The notes under the pieces: generated by a model
What the model was told of the DNA's origin: nothing
Seen by the model: only the letters and a program-made list of their open reading frames with translations
The model's database searches: none
Shown: piece after piece, positions 46,949 through 59,384 of the stretch
Layout: every line of letters begins with the position of its first letter
How positions within the stretch are numbered: position 1 is the stretch's first letter
Translations under genes and position numbers: made by a program
Assembly (NCBI RefSeq): GCF_047511655.1
Contig: NC_133397.1
Span: 18,005,501-18,069,500, forward strand
Direction of reading: 5' to 3'
DNA length: 64,000 bases
From: Castor canadensis
Lineage: Eukaryota; Chordata; Mammalia; Rodentia; Castoridae

Positions 46949-47504
46949 CCTATTTGAGTCTTCACTTAACATGTTAGGACATGCATGAAATTAAATCCTA
47001 TTTCATGTTTCTAAGTAGTTTTACGTTTTGCTTCCTATGGATTCTAGAGATTATTCAAGTTAGTTTTAAGCTATTTCCTTTTGGGGAGTAGCATTATATA
47101 TCAGATCTTTTCTTCCATTATATCTTCTGATGGTTACATTTTATAAATAAGAAAACTTAATTTTACTATTAGTTTTATAAATGTGATAAAATGTCTTGGT
47201 TTTTAATAGGTTTTATCTGGACCATCTTGAGTTTTATAAAATAACAACTATCTATCATTCACAAAATAATGGAAACATTTTTTGATTTTAATCTTTTGCT
47301 ACCATTGCTATCTTTTTCTCTTAATTGCATGGGCTTGTACTTGTTTAAAGATAAGTCTGGAAATAGTGAATGCTTTTCTATTGTTTCTGACATTACAGAT
47401 AAGGCTTTTAGGGTTTCCATTAAGCATATTTCTGGCTTTTAATTTTAGATATATATTCATGGTTGTAAGAAGTATATATCTCTTTCTACTGAATTAAAGT
47501 CTTA

Positions 47505-50500
47505 CCCAGGGTTACAAGTGAGGTTTGGAACTAAAACTGGTCTCTTTGCCTCTAGGTCAGTGAGTTTTCCCAGAAATAACCATTTGAAAATGACCTGCTC
47601 ATTGTATTACAAATGCTTTTGCATATACTCTTTGTGTCAAAATCTGCCCCCATCACAGAATGTTCTCACTCTGATTTCAGTGGTCCAGATATCAGCAAAT
47701 GCAATTATACAATAAGAATATAAAAGCAAACCCAGCACTTTTCCTACTGTAGCTGGGATTTAAAATGCTTTAAGGCCGAAGCTTGGACATTATGCTGATG
47801 CAGAGTAGGGGGACCCATCATGGAGTTTTGCTCTGTAGAAAATAGCTTGCCTTTATTTCACAGCCTCATCACAGCTACAAAGAGTAGCTCCCATGAATAA
47901 TTTTAAGAGTACAGAATTTTTAAAAGATTATTCCAAGATTTTTTTCAACTTTTGAGAGTAAAACTTTTTAAAATGTATAAGCATATGTCCACATTTGAAA
48001 TCCAGTTTTAGTAAGAAGTCAAGCTTGTTATTAAAATGATAAAACAGGCCAATTTCAGCATCAGGTCATGGCTAAATTGAAAGCATACACAATCCCCTTG
48101 GATGCAATTATTTCTTATGTACCCCTTTTAATAATGCCTGCGTTCTGTGCTCAAATAAGTTGACCAATAGTAGCTCTGGGAGCAAATCTCATCTATGCCA
48201 GTTTCTCCTGCATGATTCCTATGGAGAAATTAAAACAAAAAGACGTACTAAAGTGTCCTTCCTCTCAGCTCTTGTGGCAGGCACTGAAGAGAGGTGTGTA
48301 GGAAGTAGAGACATACAAACAACATGACCCTTATGAGAGTGCAGTGACATTCTGCACAAAGAAGGCCAGGTGGCAATTTCATTTTGGCTTGGCTGTTAGA
48401 GAATGAGCAGTAAAACCTAGGTCTCTGACGGAGTAACCCTAGCAGCAAGTGCCAGGTGCACCTGTCTTTTTCCCTCTTCCTTGAGTTCATCCTCCACGGT
48501 CCCAGAGTGGGGAGTGCTGGCCTCTGAGTAGTCTTGCCTCAGTCACTGGCTGCACTCCCTCTCATGCAGGGAGAATGGCAGGGGGTAGGTAAGGCCTGCG
48601 AGAATTCAGTATGTGTGAAAGCAGTTGTCTCAGGCGGGATATGATGTGTAAAATGTGTTTGGGATTTCATAGCAACCCACTAAGCACAGGGTTCAGTTGA
48701 GAATTTCCAGTTGGTCTTCCAACAGCTGGAAGTGAACTCAGTCTTGTGTGATTGTGGCGAGACCCCAAACTACATAAAATAGTTGCAATATGTAAGCAAA
48801 TCAGGTGCTCCCTCTCATTCTCTTCCAGATCATAAACCAGGAAAATTAAGGTAACATTCTTTTTCAAACAAAATACACCTGCTAACTCTCCCACTTAAAC
48901 TGATAAAGGAGGAGTTATTCTGGCTGAAACAGGGAAAGGTCAGGGGCTCTTTGTCAGATCAGTCTGTCCCTTGGCTTTACTCACACTGGAATGTGCACAA
49001 GGAATTTGTCCAATGAATTAATGAACTCTCCAGTAAATTGTTGCAGATTCTGTAAACATGTCAATGCATCCACAAGTATTTAACTCCTGTTGAGTCCACC
49101 ATGAGGCAAAGGTGTATACAGAGGGGTGAAGTAGTTAGCAGTCTGTCATCTAGATGTGTCATGGTGAAACTTGAACCTGTGTCCATTTGGCTTGCAAGTC
49201 TGTTATGCAATGCCAACACATATGTTAAAAGAAGGATTGTTCAGGGCTCCACCCAGGACCCTGCCTGCAACATGCTGCTGGGTGGCTGACAGATGTAGTT
49301 TTTAGCCCTTGGAATCAGTATCATTTTAGCATTATTAAAAGCAATAAATAATTCTTATACTGGTTCTCTGGAACTATGACTACTCCTAACAATTCCTGGA
49401 GAAGATGAGATTATTTTCTGGGCACCCATGGGAGGATGGGTGGACCAATTCAGTTTAGGTGCTCATCATTTAGGGTGACTCTTTCTCTGCAAAGCCTCAA
49501 GCATTCCAGGACTGTTGGCTGTGACCCCAGTGTGGATATATTAAACTAGCAAGGAAAAGGGGAAAAGAGAGAGAAAAGATGCACCAAGCCCTTCTGTAAG
49601 AAATCTCTGTTGTTAATAGTTAACCTGAGCACATCACTTTGCTGTCTTCCTTCTCAGACCCACTGCTTCCATGGAGACATGAGAAGGGCGGGCAAGGCCT
49701 ATCCATGCCCACATGCTTGTCCATCTCACTCCTGTCACTCACCTGCAGACACTCCATCAACATAGTCCCATGAAAATGGCATACTCTGTGTGAATTGAAT
49801 GGAATTCTAGACACTTAGATTGTTGCATCCTAATATATTTCTTTGTCATGTCTCCTTTTTGACTGAGGCTAAGATGCATTAGGTACACTAAGACTGTGGC
49901 ATCTGTGAAAGAAATGCTTTAGGTTCATATCTTGTGCTCACATCGTTCCTCACCATGCAGAAATCAGCAGCCCTAGCATCCTGAGCTGCTGGATACCCGG
50001 AGTAAGCAGTTGCCTTCCCAGAGCCCAGGAGACAGGGAAACCCCTGGTGTTCAGAGTTCTTTTCTGCATACATAAACTCACACAAATAAAAACGCCCACT
50101 AGCACAGGTAAATACATCTGTACACACATGAACAGATGTGTGGGGTGCATTTATACACATTCCTGTACATACACATTTACATGCACATGCAGAAACACGT
50201 ATATATATATATTCTCCTGAAGTAGGAAAAAAAGATTGTTTTCTACACAGTCACCAGAATTACCTCTCTAGAACACAAATCCAACAGTGCTACCTGATGA
50301 TATTTTGAAATTAACATTAATTTTGTTAAAGATGACAATGGCATTGTGGTTCATAAGACAAGTCCTTAACTTTGAAGATGGGTATTGAAGTATTTAGTAG
50401 TAAAATGTTATGATGTTTTACAACTTACATTTAAGCACTTAAGCAAAAATATATAGATGATATAAATGGGGCAAAATATTAAGTATTATGGGTTTTAAAA

Positions 50501-50560
50501 TTATACTTGTTCTTTGGGCTCCTGTATGTTTAATTTTTTTAACTTAAAAAACTAAATTCT
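47505..50560. other. unique sequence, no gene seen
   Basis: About 3 kb without a recognised repeat or coding structure, except an (AC/TA)-rich patch at 50130-50212. Confidence 0.45.
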
Positions 50561-51193
50561 TCCAAAACTAATGAACCAATAAAGAAATGGGCAAGTGAAC
50601 TAAACAGAACTTTCTCAAAAGAAGAAATTCAAATGGCCAGAAAACACATGAAAAAATGCTCACCATCTCTAGCAATAAAGGAAATGCAAATTAAAACCAC
50701 GCTAAGATTCCACCTCACCCCTGTTAGAATAGCCATCATCAGCAACACCACCAACAACAGGTGTTGGCAAGGATGCGGGGAAAAAGGAACCCTCTTACAC
50801 TGTTGGTGGGAATGTAGACTAGTACAACCACTCTGGAAAAAAATTTGGAGGCTACTTAAAAAGCTAGACATTGATCTACCATTTGATCCAGCAATACCAC
50901 TCTTGGGGATATACCCAAAAGACTGTTACTCCAGAGGCACCTGCACACCCATGTTTATTGCGGCACTATGCACAATAGCCAAGTTATGGAAACAGCCAAG
51001 ATGCCCCACCACTGACAAATGGATTAAGAAAATGTGGTATCTATACACAATGGAATTCTATGCAGCCATGAAGAAGAATGAAATGTTATCATTTGCTGGT
51101 AAATGGATGGAATTGGAGAACATCATTCTGAGTGAGGTTAGCCTGGCCCAAAAGACCAAAAATCGTATGTTCTCCCTCATATGTGGACATTAG
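50561..51193 (+). pseudogene. L1 ORF2 C-terminal fragment, still open
   Basis: The open frame starts upstream of its first Met (50633) and runs to GH-stop at 51193. It encodes the part of ORF2 after the reverse transcriptase: [35 protein letters not shown] (the cysteine-rich zinc-knuckle-like motif CxxxGxxxHxxxxC, intact), [33 protein letters not shown] and a final [13 protein letters not shown]. The endonuclease and reverse transcriptase are absent, so it can do nothing alone. Confidence 0.93.
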
Positions 51194-51568
51194 ATCAAGG
51201 GCAAACACAACAAGGGGATTGGACTATGAGCACATGATAAAAGCGAGAGCACACAAGGGAGGGGTGAGGATAGGTAAGACACCTAAAAAACTAGCTAGCA
51301 TTTGTTGCCCTCAATCCAGAGAAACTAAAGCAGATACCTTAAAAGCAACTGAAGCCAATAGGAAAAGGGGAACAGGTACTAGAGAAAAGGTTAGTTCAAG
51401 AAGAATTAACCTAGAAGGTAACACCCACACACAGGAAATCAATGTGAGTCAATGCCCTGTATAGCTATCCTTATCTCAACCAGCAAAAACCCTTGTTCCT
51501 TCCTATTATGGCTTATACTCTCTCTATAACAAAATTAGAAATAAGGGCAAAATAGTTTCTGCTGGGTA

Positions 51569-51632
51569 TTGGGGGGGGGGGAGAGGGCGGGGGCAGAGTG
51601 GGTGGTAAGGGAGGGGGTGGGGGCAGGGGGGA
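51569..51632 (+). repeat. G-rich tract of the L1 3' UTR
   Basis: Several runs of at least three G within 64 bp on the plus strand, a pattern that can form G-quadruplexes. A polypurine G-rich block is a common property of mammalian L1 3' UTRs. Confidence 0.85.
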
Positions 51633-51890
51633 GAAATGAACCAAGCCTTGTATGCACATATGAATAATAAAAGAAAAAGGGAAAAAATGGTTAAAAAAGA
51701 AGAATTCTAAATTTGTTGACCCTACCTCCTGACTATGGTTGTGATTTTGCTACTCAAAGAATGGTCCTTGCATTAGCAGCTTTAGCACCCCTTGGGAGTT
51801 TGTTGGAAATGTAGAGTGTTGGGCCTCACGCCAAAACTACTGGATTAGAATATGTTTTATCAAGATTCCCAGGTGATTTGCATATGCACC

Positions 51891-52385
51891 TGTTATGGAC
51901 TGAGTGTTTGTATCTCCTCAAAAAGTATATGTTGAGCTGGATTGGTGCTCATCTATCTATAATCCCAGCATTTGGGAAATTGAAATAGAAAGGCTGTGAA
52001 TTTGAGGCTAACCTAGGGTGCATAGTAAGACCTGTCTTTAAAAAAAAGTGTACATGTTGAATATCTTGGCATTTGGAGGTGGGGCCTTTGGGAGGTAATT
52101 AGGTTTAGATGAGGTCATGATGTGAGAATCAGTGATGGAATTAGTGTCCATATAATAAAAAGATAGCACTAGAACTCTCTGCCTCTCCTTACCGTGTGAG
52201 CACACAGTCAGAAAGTGGAAGGTCACCTGCAAGCCAGAAAGAGAGCTCTCATAATTCGCGCTCTCTCCAATAGCTTGGCACCTTGTCGTGGACTTCCAGT
52301 TCTTTCAGAACAGTGAGAAATAACTCCCTGGTATTTGAGTCTCACAGTCTGTAGTGTTTGGTATGGCAGCCAGAGTAGACAAAGA
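51891..52385 (+). mobile_element. MLT1-type LTR carrying a B1 SINE
   Basis: Starts TGTTATGGACTGAGTGTTTG and ends TATGGCAGCCAGAGTAGACA, the canonical MLT1 ends. Inside are TTGGAGGTGGGGCCTTTGGG, AGGTAATTAGGTTTAGATGA, GGAATTAGTGTCCATATAAT and AGAACAGTGAGAAATAACTC. It is split at 51936-52042 by a B1 insertion. Confidence 0.85.
51936..52042 (+). mobile_element. B1 SINE nested in MLT1
   Basis: Monomeric 7SL-derived unit: GCTGGATTGGTGCTCATCTA, ATAATCCCAGCATTTGGG, GAGGCTAACCTAGGGTGCAT and an A-tail. The sequence before it (AAAAAGTATATGTTGA, 51920-51935) is repeated after it with changes (AAAAAGTGTACATGTTGA, 52043-52060), an imperfect target-site duplication. No ID unit follows. Confidence 0.85.
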
Positions 52386-52599
52386 GAACTCAAATGAGGA
52401 GCACCAGTCTGGAAAACTAAAGCCAAACTCCTTGTCGTGGCAGGTGAGGCCTTTGAAGACTTTACTGCTATCTGCAATCTCTCATAACTGCACTTCAGTC
52501 TGCTTACGTAGCCTTGTCTCCTGTCTGGTCTCTATGACAATGCTGGCCAGCTGTGTTAATCCCTTACTATGCTGTAAGCATGATGCATAGTTCCCAAAT

Positions 52600-52955
52600 A
52601 GGCTACTTTTATAGTCACAATTCTTCCAAGAAGTTCTCTCTACCAAATGTCCTTCTCTTTGCGTTAAATTAGTTCTGAATGTTTTTTTTTAAAAAAATCA
52701 ACATTTCTTTATCTATTAATCGTTCCCTCAGCGCCTAGCAGACTTAGGATCTCCCATTTCCATAACACCCTGTGCTTATACCTGATTAGAGACTTACCAT
52801 CATGTATTATCACAGTCTACTCTCATCTCATTCCCACCCCGGATTAAGTTTCATGATACAAAGTCCTAAATCTCACTTTTAATGCTTTGCCTGATACAGA
52901 AACCTTACAGACCTATAGATACTTAATGAATGTTTGCTGAATAAGTCAATAAATC
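52600..52955 (+). mobile_element. L2 3' region
   Basis: Sense L2-like order: CAAGAAGTTCTCTCTACC, CCTGTGCTTATACCTGATTA, ATCACAGTCTACTCTCATCT, TGCTTTGCCTGATACAGAAA and TACTTAATGAATGTTTGCTG at the end. Confidence 0.5.
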
Positions 52956-53844
52956 AATAAAACTCACACAATAATTGCTTGTAAGCAGACATAAGCATAT
53001 AAGTAAACAGGCACACAAATATACTTGCTTGTACACATACAGGCAGGTTTTAATATTAAAAAATGAAGGGGGGTCAGCACACAGTATCACTACACAGATT
53101 AGAGAGTTAATCCTCTGATGAGAAACCCAGGAGGAGGCATAGCACCTGTGCCCTGGCTCTCCCAACCTCAGCCACATGGTAGAATCCTCTGAGAAGTTGA
53201 AAAAATACTGTACCTGGTCTTCCTTGAGACAAAATAAATCAGAATTCTGCGTAACTGGGACCCAGGCATTGTTTTATTTTTTATTACAAAACATTTGAGG
53301 CGACTTTAATTTGAACATGGCTGATAACCTCTCCTTACCTGCAGTAAATCTCAATATCATAACCGGTGAAAATAATTTCTATTTTTATGTAAGTAATTAA
53401 TAAGAAGTTTACTCCACAAATTAACTTTGTATATTAAACATTCAGTGTTTTTAAATTTGTTATTTAAGCAAGGTCTTTTTAAGATCTAAAGTTAGAAAAG
53501 CTTGACAACTCTGCCATGAGGTTCAGTGAGGTAATGCTGACAGGTGTGTTGGTGGCAGATGTGGTTTTCCATCATCATCCACCAGTTGTCTGTAGTGTCT
53601 AGAGGTTAACCTCTATGTTATTTCACTCTCCCAACCCTACAAGCATCTTGTGGAATTTGTTGGTGTCTCCTCTGTCTCCTGTGTCATTTCACTCTCTTCC
53701 ACCTGAGTTTTAAATCTTAGAGCTTCTCAGATTTGCATCCTTCCTCATAGAATACTATGTGGTTTCTATGACTGATTTCACCTTGGCATTGGCTTCAATA
53801 ACCATCAATTAGCCAAGGACTCCCTATCTCAGTTTCTTGGGGTC
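52956..53844. other. unique sequence, no gene seen
   Basis: No recognised repeat or coding structure. Confidence 0.45.
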
Positions 53845-54272
53845 AGTTGCAAATTACAATGAAGAACGTCACTTAAAAAAAGAAGTGTGTTTATTTTGTC
53901 ACGCTCCCATGGGCAGAAATCTGAAATCCTGGTTTCTGCAGGTCATGATCTTTCTGAAGCCTTGAGGACGGAATCCTTCCTGCCTCTTTCAGCCTTTGGT
54001 GGCTTTGGGGCTTCCTGGCTTGTGGCTGCAGTGATTCAATCATTGTCTCCATCATCACATTGCATTCTATTATCATTTGTCTGTCAGTCTTCTGTTTTTA
54101 TGAGGAGCCTCGTCATATTGGACTAGCAGCCCACCCTAGATCAGTACGACCTACTTCATTTAAATTATATCTTCATGACTCTACTTCCTAATAAGGTCAC
54201 ATTCTGAGGTATGGGTGTTGAGTACTTCTAATATTTTTTTTCGGGGGGGGACACAATTCAACCCTTAATACT
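53845..54272 (-). mobile_element. MaLR/MLT1-type LTR, antisense
   Basis: Reversed LTR order: GTGTTTATTTTGTCACGCTC, TGGTTTCTGCAGGTCATGAT, CCTTCCTGCCTCTTTCAGCC, CTTCCTGGCTTGTGGCTGC, GCCCACCCTAGATCAGTACG, AATAAGGTCACATTCTGAGG and ACACAATTCAACCCTTAATA. Confidence 0.78.
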
Positions 54273-54371
54273 TCCAAATCTCTATATCTTGCTTTTCCCT
54301 TGCCACAGAACTTCAGTCCACCTGTTGGACATCACCCAAATAGAAATTTTATGAATACCTGAAATGCTACC

Positions 54372-54393
54372 AAAAATAAATAAATAAATAAAT
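54372..54393. repeat. (AAAT)n microsatellite
   Basis: About five AAAT units. Confidence 0.9.
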
Positions 54394-54399
54394 CATCCT

Positions 54400-55300
54400 T
54401 TCCCATCTATAGGTCTCCTCCACATTATCTATTTCACTGAATAGCAAATTACAATCTACCTATGTGGGCAAACCAGTAATGTGGTTGTCATACTTGTCCC
54501 ACTCTCCTATGAGTAACAATCATTCTCAAAATAAATTCTAAAAATTCTAGCACCTGAAACATCTCTCAAACACCCTCCCTCTCCCTTCATCTCCATAGTC
54601 ACAGTCAGTCTTTTCTTATCCATCAATACCTCTAGCTTGGTTTGCTGCAAGGATACCCTATGTCGTCTTCCTCATCCACCATTGGTCCTATCAATCCATT
54701 TCCCACAGAATATGTAGAATGGTCTTTCAAAGCACATTCAAGAAGACCAGTCAATGTTTTCCATTTCCATAGCATAAATTTCAAAATCTCTAATGTGGCT
54801 TTATATGACCATATGATTTCAGCACCACTCCATCATTCCAGCTGTACCTTTTTTCCCTCCTCACATTCTCCACACACCAGTCATACTACATTCTCGCAGT
54901 TCTTTGAAAGTTCATGACTCTTCCATATCGGGGGAATTTATACATGATAGCCTTACTCTATTAGCATTTTTCTTCTCTTCCCCTTTTTTTCTTCTAGCTC
55001 CTACTCAGGCTTTGAGTATCAGATGAAGTTTCCTTTTCTACAAGTGTCTTTCCCTGACTTTTCAGTCTGAGTCAGGTCCCCTATACCAAGTTCTCATGGT
55101 GCTCTGCACTTTAATGTCACACACCATCACTTTAATGAAATATTTGATTAAAGAATTAGTTTACAATTCACTTCTCCTCCTGAAACTCAAGACCCAAGAA
55201 ACCAAGAAACAGTAATTGTGTTTTCTTCACTGCTATAGTGTTAGTGCCTAAAACATGTCCAAGGTAGTCAAGAAATCTTTGCTAAATGAATAATAAATAA
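54400..55300 (+). mobile_element. L2 LINE, sense, about 900 bp
   Basis: Follows the L2 3' region in sense order with divergence: ATTCTCAAAATAAATTCT, GGTCTTTCAAAGCACATTC, CATAGCATAAATTTCAAAAT, ACCACTCCATCATTCCAGCT, TCTTTCCCTGACTTTTCAGT, CACTGCTATAGTGTTAGTGC and AATCTTTGCTAAATGAATAA at the 3' end. The protein-coding part is decayed. Confidence 0.65.
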
Positions 55301-55319
55301 AAGGCAAGGCATATTTTGG

Positions 55320-55405
55320 TTTTGCTCACAAATATATCCCCAATGTCTTGCATAGCTCCTTACATGTAGACGGCAACTCATAAATACTGGTTGAATAAAA
55401 TGTTA
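55320..55405 (+). mobile_element. L2 3' end
   Basis: A second L2-like tail right after the first: TATCCCCAATGTCTTGCATA, then CAACTCATAAATACTGGTTG and AATAAAATG. Confidence 0.5.
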
Positions 55406-55929
55406 GATTAGACTTTTTCTTATGCTAGAACTGGAATACACAGTCCTGGGACAGTCAGTTGAGTTTTCCTGGAGAGGAAACTCAACAAGGAGATTACTGA
55501 ATGACAAATAAAAGCAATGCCTTCTATATGAAGATTCTTCTATATGACATTCCAATGACTGCTGCTTTTACAAGTACACATTCATTCCCAACAGCAGCAA
55601 GCGCAGCATCCTGACAACTTGTCTATCTGGCGCAAGCAATGCCAGGTCCTCTGGAGGTCTCTCTTCTTCATGTCAGAGCTACACAGGGAAAGCAGCAGGC
55701 AGGGGTGTTTTGGGTCAAGGTCCTGTCCACCCAGTGTCACCTGCTCCTCTTGGAGGACAAAGTTTACAATGACTACTCTTAAGACTATTGGTCACAAGAA
55801 CTCGTGTTTTGCTGTCGGTGCAGATGTGGATTACATGGAAATAAGTCTACCACGTAGTAAAACAGACACAGCCATGTGTATTTAGCATTGATACTGTCTG
55901 GTGGATAGCTGCTGGATTTTCTCAGTACG

Positions 55930-56120
55930 CACAGTGCTTTCACATTCACTCTCTTCATTGATTCACACAACAAACCTGCGAAAAGAGTTACTATTTCTTC
56001 TGTTATAAGTTGATGGAATTAAAACTCAATGTAAGGAGCTGGAACATTGTGTGGAATGAAATAAATATGACAGAGCTAGAAATGAAAGCAAGGCTTTCCT
56101 AGTGCCATACAATTGTTCTT
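55930..56120 (-). mobile_element. MIR-like remnant, antisense
   Basis: Reversed order resembling MIR: ATTCACACAACAAACCTGCG, ACTATTTCTTCTGTTATAAG, AATTAAAACTCAATGTAAGG and GACAGAGCTAGAAATGAAAG. Diverged. Confidence 0.45.
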
Positions 56121-56299
56121 CCTTTTTCCACTGCTTTCCATGGGTCAAGAATATGGTACAGGTCATATGGATGTGGCTTAACATTCTTCATGTGGCACCC
56201 TTCTGAGAAGGGCTCCTGGTGTCTGCTCCCAGGAGTGCCCTCAAAACCGTGCCATTCCTACTGGCACCAGCTAACTATGGTGGCACTTACGTGTTCAAA

Positions 56300-56515
56300 C
56301 CCATTTCCAATCACTTCATATCTATTTTATCATTGCCCTTCACAATGCAAATTTGGGTTTGAACTAGTATTGCTTCCATTGTACAGAGGAGGTGACTATG
56401 ACTCCAAGAAACCAGCTGACATTGCCAAAGCTGTACAATGAATTTTGAGTTAAGTTTCATACTCAGGTAGTCTGATTACATACCCAAACGTTTAACCATT
56501 GAGTCATACCACCTT
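56300..56515 (-). mobile_element. MIR remnant, antisense
   Basis: Reversed order: TTCCATTGTACAGAGGAGGT, GACATTGCCAAAGCTGTACA and ATACTCAGGTAGTCTGATTA with CCATTGAGTCATACCACC at the end. Confidence 0.5.
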
Positions 56516-56956
56516 CTACACCCTTGTCAGCCTATCTCTTTTATATTACCGTCTCTGTGCTTCTACTTTCTGCCAAATGTGAAGTTATGCATACTCAGCG
56601 TTTAACTGAACCCATTTCTCTCATTCTCTTTGTCTCTCTGAGATAGGGAAAGGAGGGGGAAAATGCATTACTTTGACTAAAAGGAAGACTTAATAAAAAC
56701 TGCTTGTGATATCCTTGCAGTATATTAGTACTTACTCACTAGTAGTACTTAGTGGGTAATTATAATAATTATGCAAAGCAAACAAATTAGCCAAGTTAAC
56801 TTCTCACTAAAGCTCATTCCAATGAGGTGTATGAGAGAAAATTAATTCTTCCACTTATTGTTCAGTTGAATGGGAATGTTAAAGGGGAAAGATCATTCTA
56901 AGAGGAATAATTAAAAGAGACATCACCTAGATATCACATTAAAAGTATTTACACAT

Positions 56957-56959
<3 letters not shown>

Positions 56960-56992
<33 letters not shown>
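56960..56992. repeat. (CA)16 microsatellite
   Basis: Perfect CA run preceded by ACACATGCG. Confidence 0.94.
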
Positions 56993-57249
56993 CTGCTACT
57001 TAAGACCTATGTGCACAAATGAGGACATGGAGACGGATTTCAAGGTGGCTTATTTTAAATAAAAGCAGTGAAAACTTGTGATTGAGAACTGCAGCAGCAC
57101 CTTTAAAATGCTCATATTTCTGAAATAATGAGCTTCTTTGCGAGATGACAGATTTAAATGGTGAAGCATACACTTCAAAATACTCCCTGTCTAGGTAAGT
57201 CTGTGATATTTCTACAAATGGGGTTTTTGTAGTCTGGGGGGAATTGGAA

Positions 57250-57445
57250 AGGGTATATTGAGCACTTCTCAATTTTAACAAGCACTTTATATTGCAAAGT
57301 TCTTCATAATCACTTTTAATAATTGTTCCTTCCAACAGCTCTGTTATTCCCATTTCACAAATGCAGTAACTGAGCAGCTAGAATAAAGGGAATATTTTGG
57401 AGCTGACTTGCTAGTCAATATCGGAGCTGTAATCTCACACAGCTG
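57250..57445 (-). mobile_element. MIR remnant, antisense
   Basis: Reversed MIR wording: ACAAGCACTTTATATTGCAA, CCATTTCACAAATGCAGTAA and CTGAGCAGCTAGAATAAAGG. Confidence 0.5.
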
Positions 57446-58499
57446 AAAACTGTGAGAAGTCAGACTTGCTATTAAAGGGTTGATCTGGGTGGTTTTTAGA
57501 AGGGTCTCTGTGGTGAAAGTCCCTGCTGCTTATGCAGTTCTGGATGAATCTACCCTGCAGTTAACCCTGAGGACTCCAAAACTCTGCTAGACCATCATGT
57601 GTCAGAGAGGTCAGTGTAAGGGGTTATCCTGGCTCCGGTGTTAGCTATTGGCTGACAAATCACATTTTCTCATGCTACATTTTGGAAGGAACCACTCATT
57701 TACCCCTTTCCTCAGCAGTCACTATTTAATGAGCATCAACTAAGAATCTGAATTAAAAGTCTTCCTACGAAATCTGCTCCTGCATTTTGCCACCCAGTGC
57801 TCATAGTTTAATAAATCTTTCCCACAGTATTTTGCATCTGGACCATCCCAAGTCAGATAAAATTTGAGGGTCAAGTGAAAGGTGAAATGGCCTAGTTTTA
57901 TTGACCATGATTGTAAAGATGCCATAAACTCTAGAAGGCATTTGTTTAAATATGTTCAAGATCAACAGATCTGTGACTCTGCTAATGGTGAGCTCACCTT
58001 CCTTGGGAAAGCTTCCTGGTCTACTTCATCCTCTGATCTTCAGCACTTGGGATTAGTACTATGAGCTTTCTCTGCGCTTCAGTTCTATTCAGTATTTGTT
58101 TGAACATTTACTTTTGGTGAGGTCCAGGGCTGTGTTCTGGAAATACTGCATCATAGCTTTTGTGAAGTCTCTTTTTGTTTCTTTCACGTTTTTACTTATG
58201 AGATCACAAGCTTCTAAAAAACAGGATGCAGTTCATATTTCCTCTGAATTCCTTCTAGCCCATATCAACACAATGCTTTTGCACAGAGGAAAAGTCTGTT
58301 GACAGCAGCCAATCAAATGAGTTTCTTGAGTAAATTTCAATACCCTTCACCAATTTACTAATATTTACCAAATTCCTATACACCAAGGAGAATGGTTGCA
58401 TTTTATTTTCTACATGATTATTTAGTTTTTGTATTTATTTGGTGGTGGTAGTAGGTGTTTTGTGCATGTAGGAGAACATGCTTGCATGAATACATGCAA

Positions 58500-58670
58500 G
58501 CCAACATGTTTGCCAGGGATGGAAACCAGGGCCTTACACCTGCCAGATAAACCTTGTGTCCCCATCTCTTTGGTATTAAAAAGTATTTGTGTGACACGTA
58601 TGCTAGAGATGCAACGCAGAGCCTAGAACATTTCCTTTGACTTTGAGTTATGCTCCAGGCCCAGCTAAGA
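58500..58670 (-). mobile_element. two degenerate ID-like units, antisense
   Basis: GGGATGGAAACCAGGGCCTT (58515-58535) and TAGAGATGCAACGCAGAGCC (58603-58622) both look like the reversed tail-side of ID, and GAGTTATGCTCCAGGCCCAG is the reversed head. Old and diverged. Confidence 0.45.
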
Positions 58671-59384
58671 GATTCTTCAGTCCACATTTCTTAGTTCCTT
58701 CTTTTGCATCATAAAATCCCAGTAAAACTTCTTTTTGGCTCTAATTACTGCCCTGGCATACATTACCCTTCCTTTTTCCTCTTTTTTACTGACCTTCTGC
58801 ATAGCTTTTAAATTTGCACAGATCTGTGATAAGACAGGGAATTCTGCCACTCCTTGACAGATATTCTGTCATTCCGTGCATTTCATAAAGACAGGAGAGA
58901 CTGTAGAAATTAGCAATGTCACCTCCAACGTCAAACTCACTTAACAATCCTTTCCTGTTCATTTTCATACTCCACTTAGCCCAAAGTTTTTACTGTTGTC
59001 TTCTTTTTTGAAACTGAAAAACATGTCTGTATTTGTAAGGAATGGTGACAGGAGATGCAGCTGATGTGGAAATAGCTGATGGGGGAAAATTGTGTTCAAA
59101 TATTTGACTTATTAGATTTATAATACCATGCTTGAGAAAGAGATTTCAGAATTCAGCACCAACAATTTGCAAACAATAAACCTGAAATCCCAAAAGTAAG
59201 AAATTCATCTCAGTCACCTAGCAAGTCAATGGGAGATGTTGAAGTGTAATCCGGGTTGGCAACCTTTGGACTGCCATCTCCAATTCATTCAATTTAAAAT
59301 CTCTCTACAAAACAGTGCATGCTAGAGCAATGAACCACCTTGTTAGGTTGCCTTTGCATATATCATAGTGGTTTGGGACCCAAG
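58671..59384. other. unique sequence, no gene seen
   Basis: No repeat or coding structure recognised. Confidence 0.45.

Larger units (their letters stand above)
46200..47504 (-). mobile_element. ancient L1, ORF2 region, antisense
   Basis: The plus strand follows the reversed L1 ORF2 in order with many changes: GGTTTGCATTG, TATTACTTGTCCATTTCTCT, GCCATGGAGGATTTTAAC, AATTGCCTTGAATG, ATTTTCTAGGATAAT-like text, TTAATTTTGGGGAAATA, and GGTTTCCATTAAGCATATTT near the end. It is split by TC/TA microsatellites. No open frame. Confidence 0.65.
50561..51708 (+). mobile_element. L1, 5'-truncated, best preserved copy
   Basis: Contains the ORF2 C-terminus (open from 50561 to the stop after 51193) and a complete 3' UTR with a G-rich block (51569-51632), then GGAGAAATGAACCAAGCC, GCACATATGAATAATAAAAG and an A-rich tail with interruptions (51662-51706). 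The lack of stops over about 630 bp suggests the youngest L1 in the window. A clear target-site duplication was not found by eye. Confidence 0.93.
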
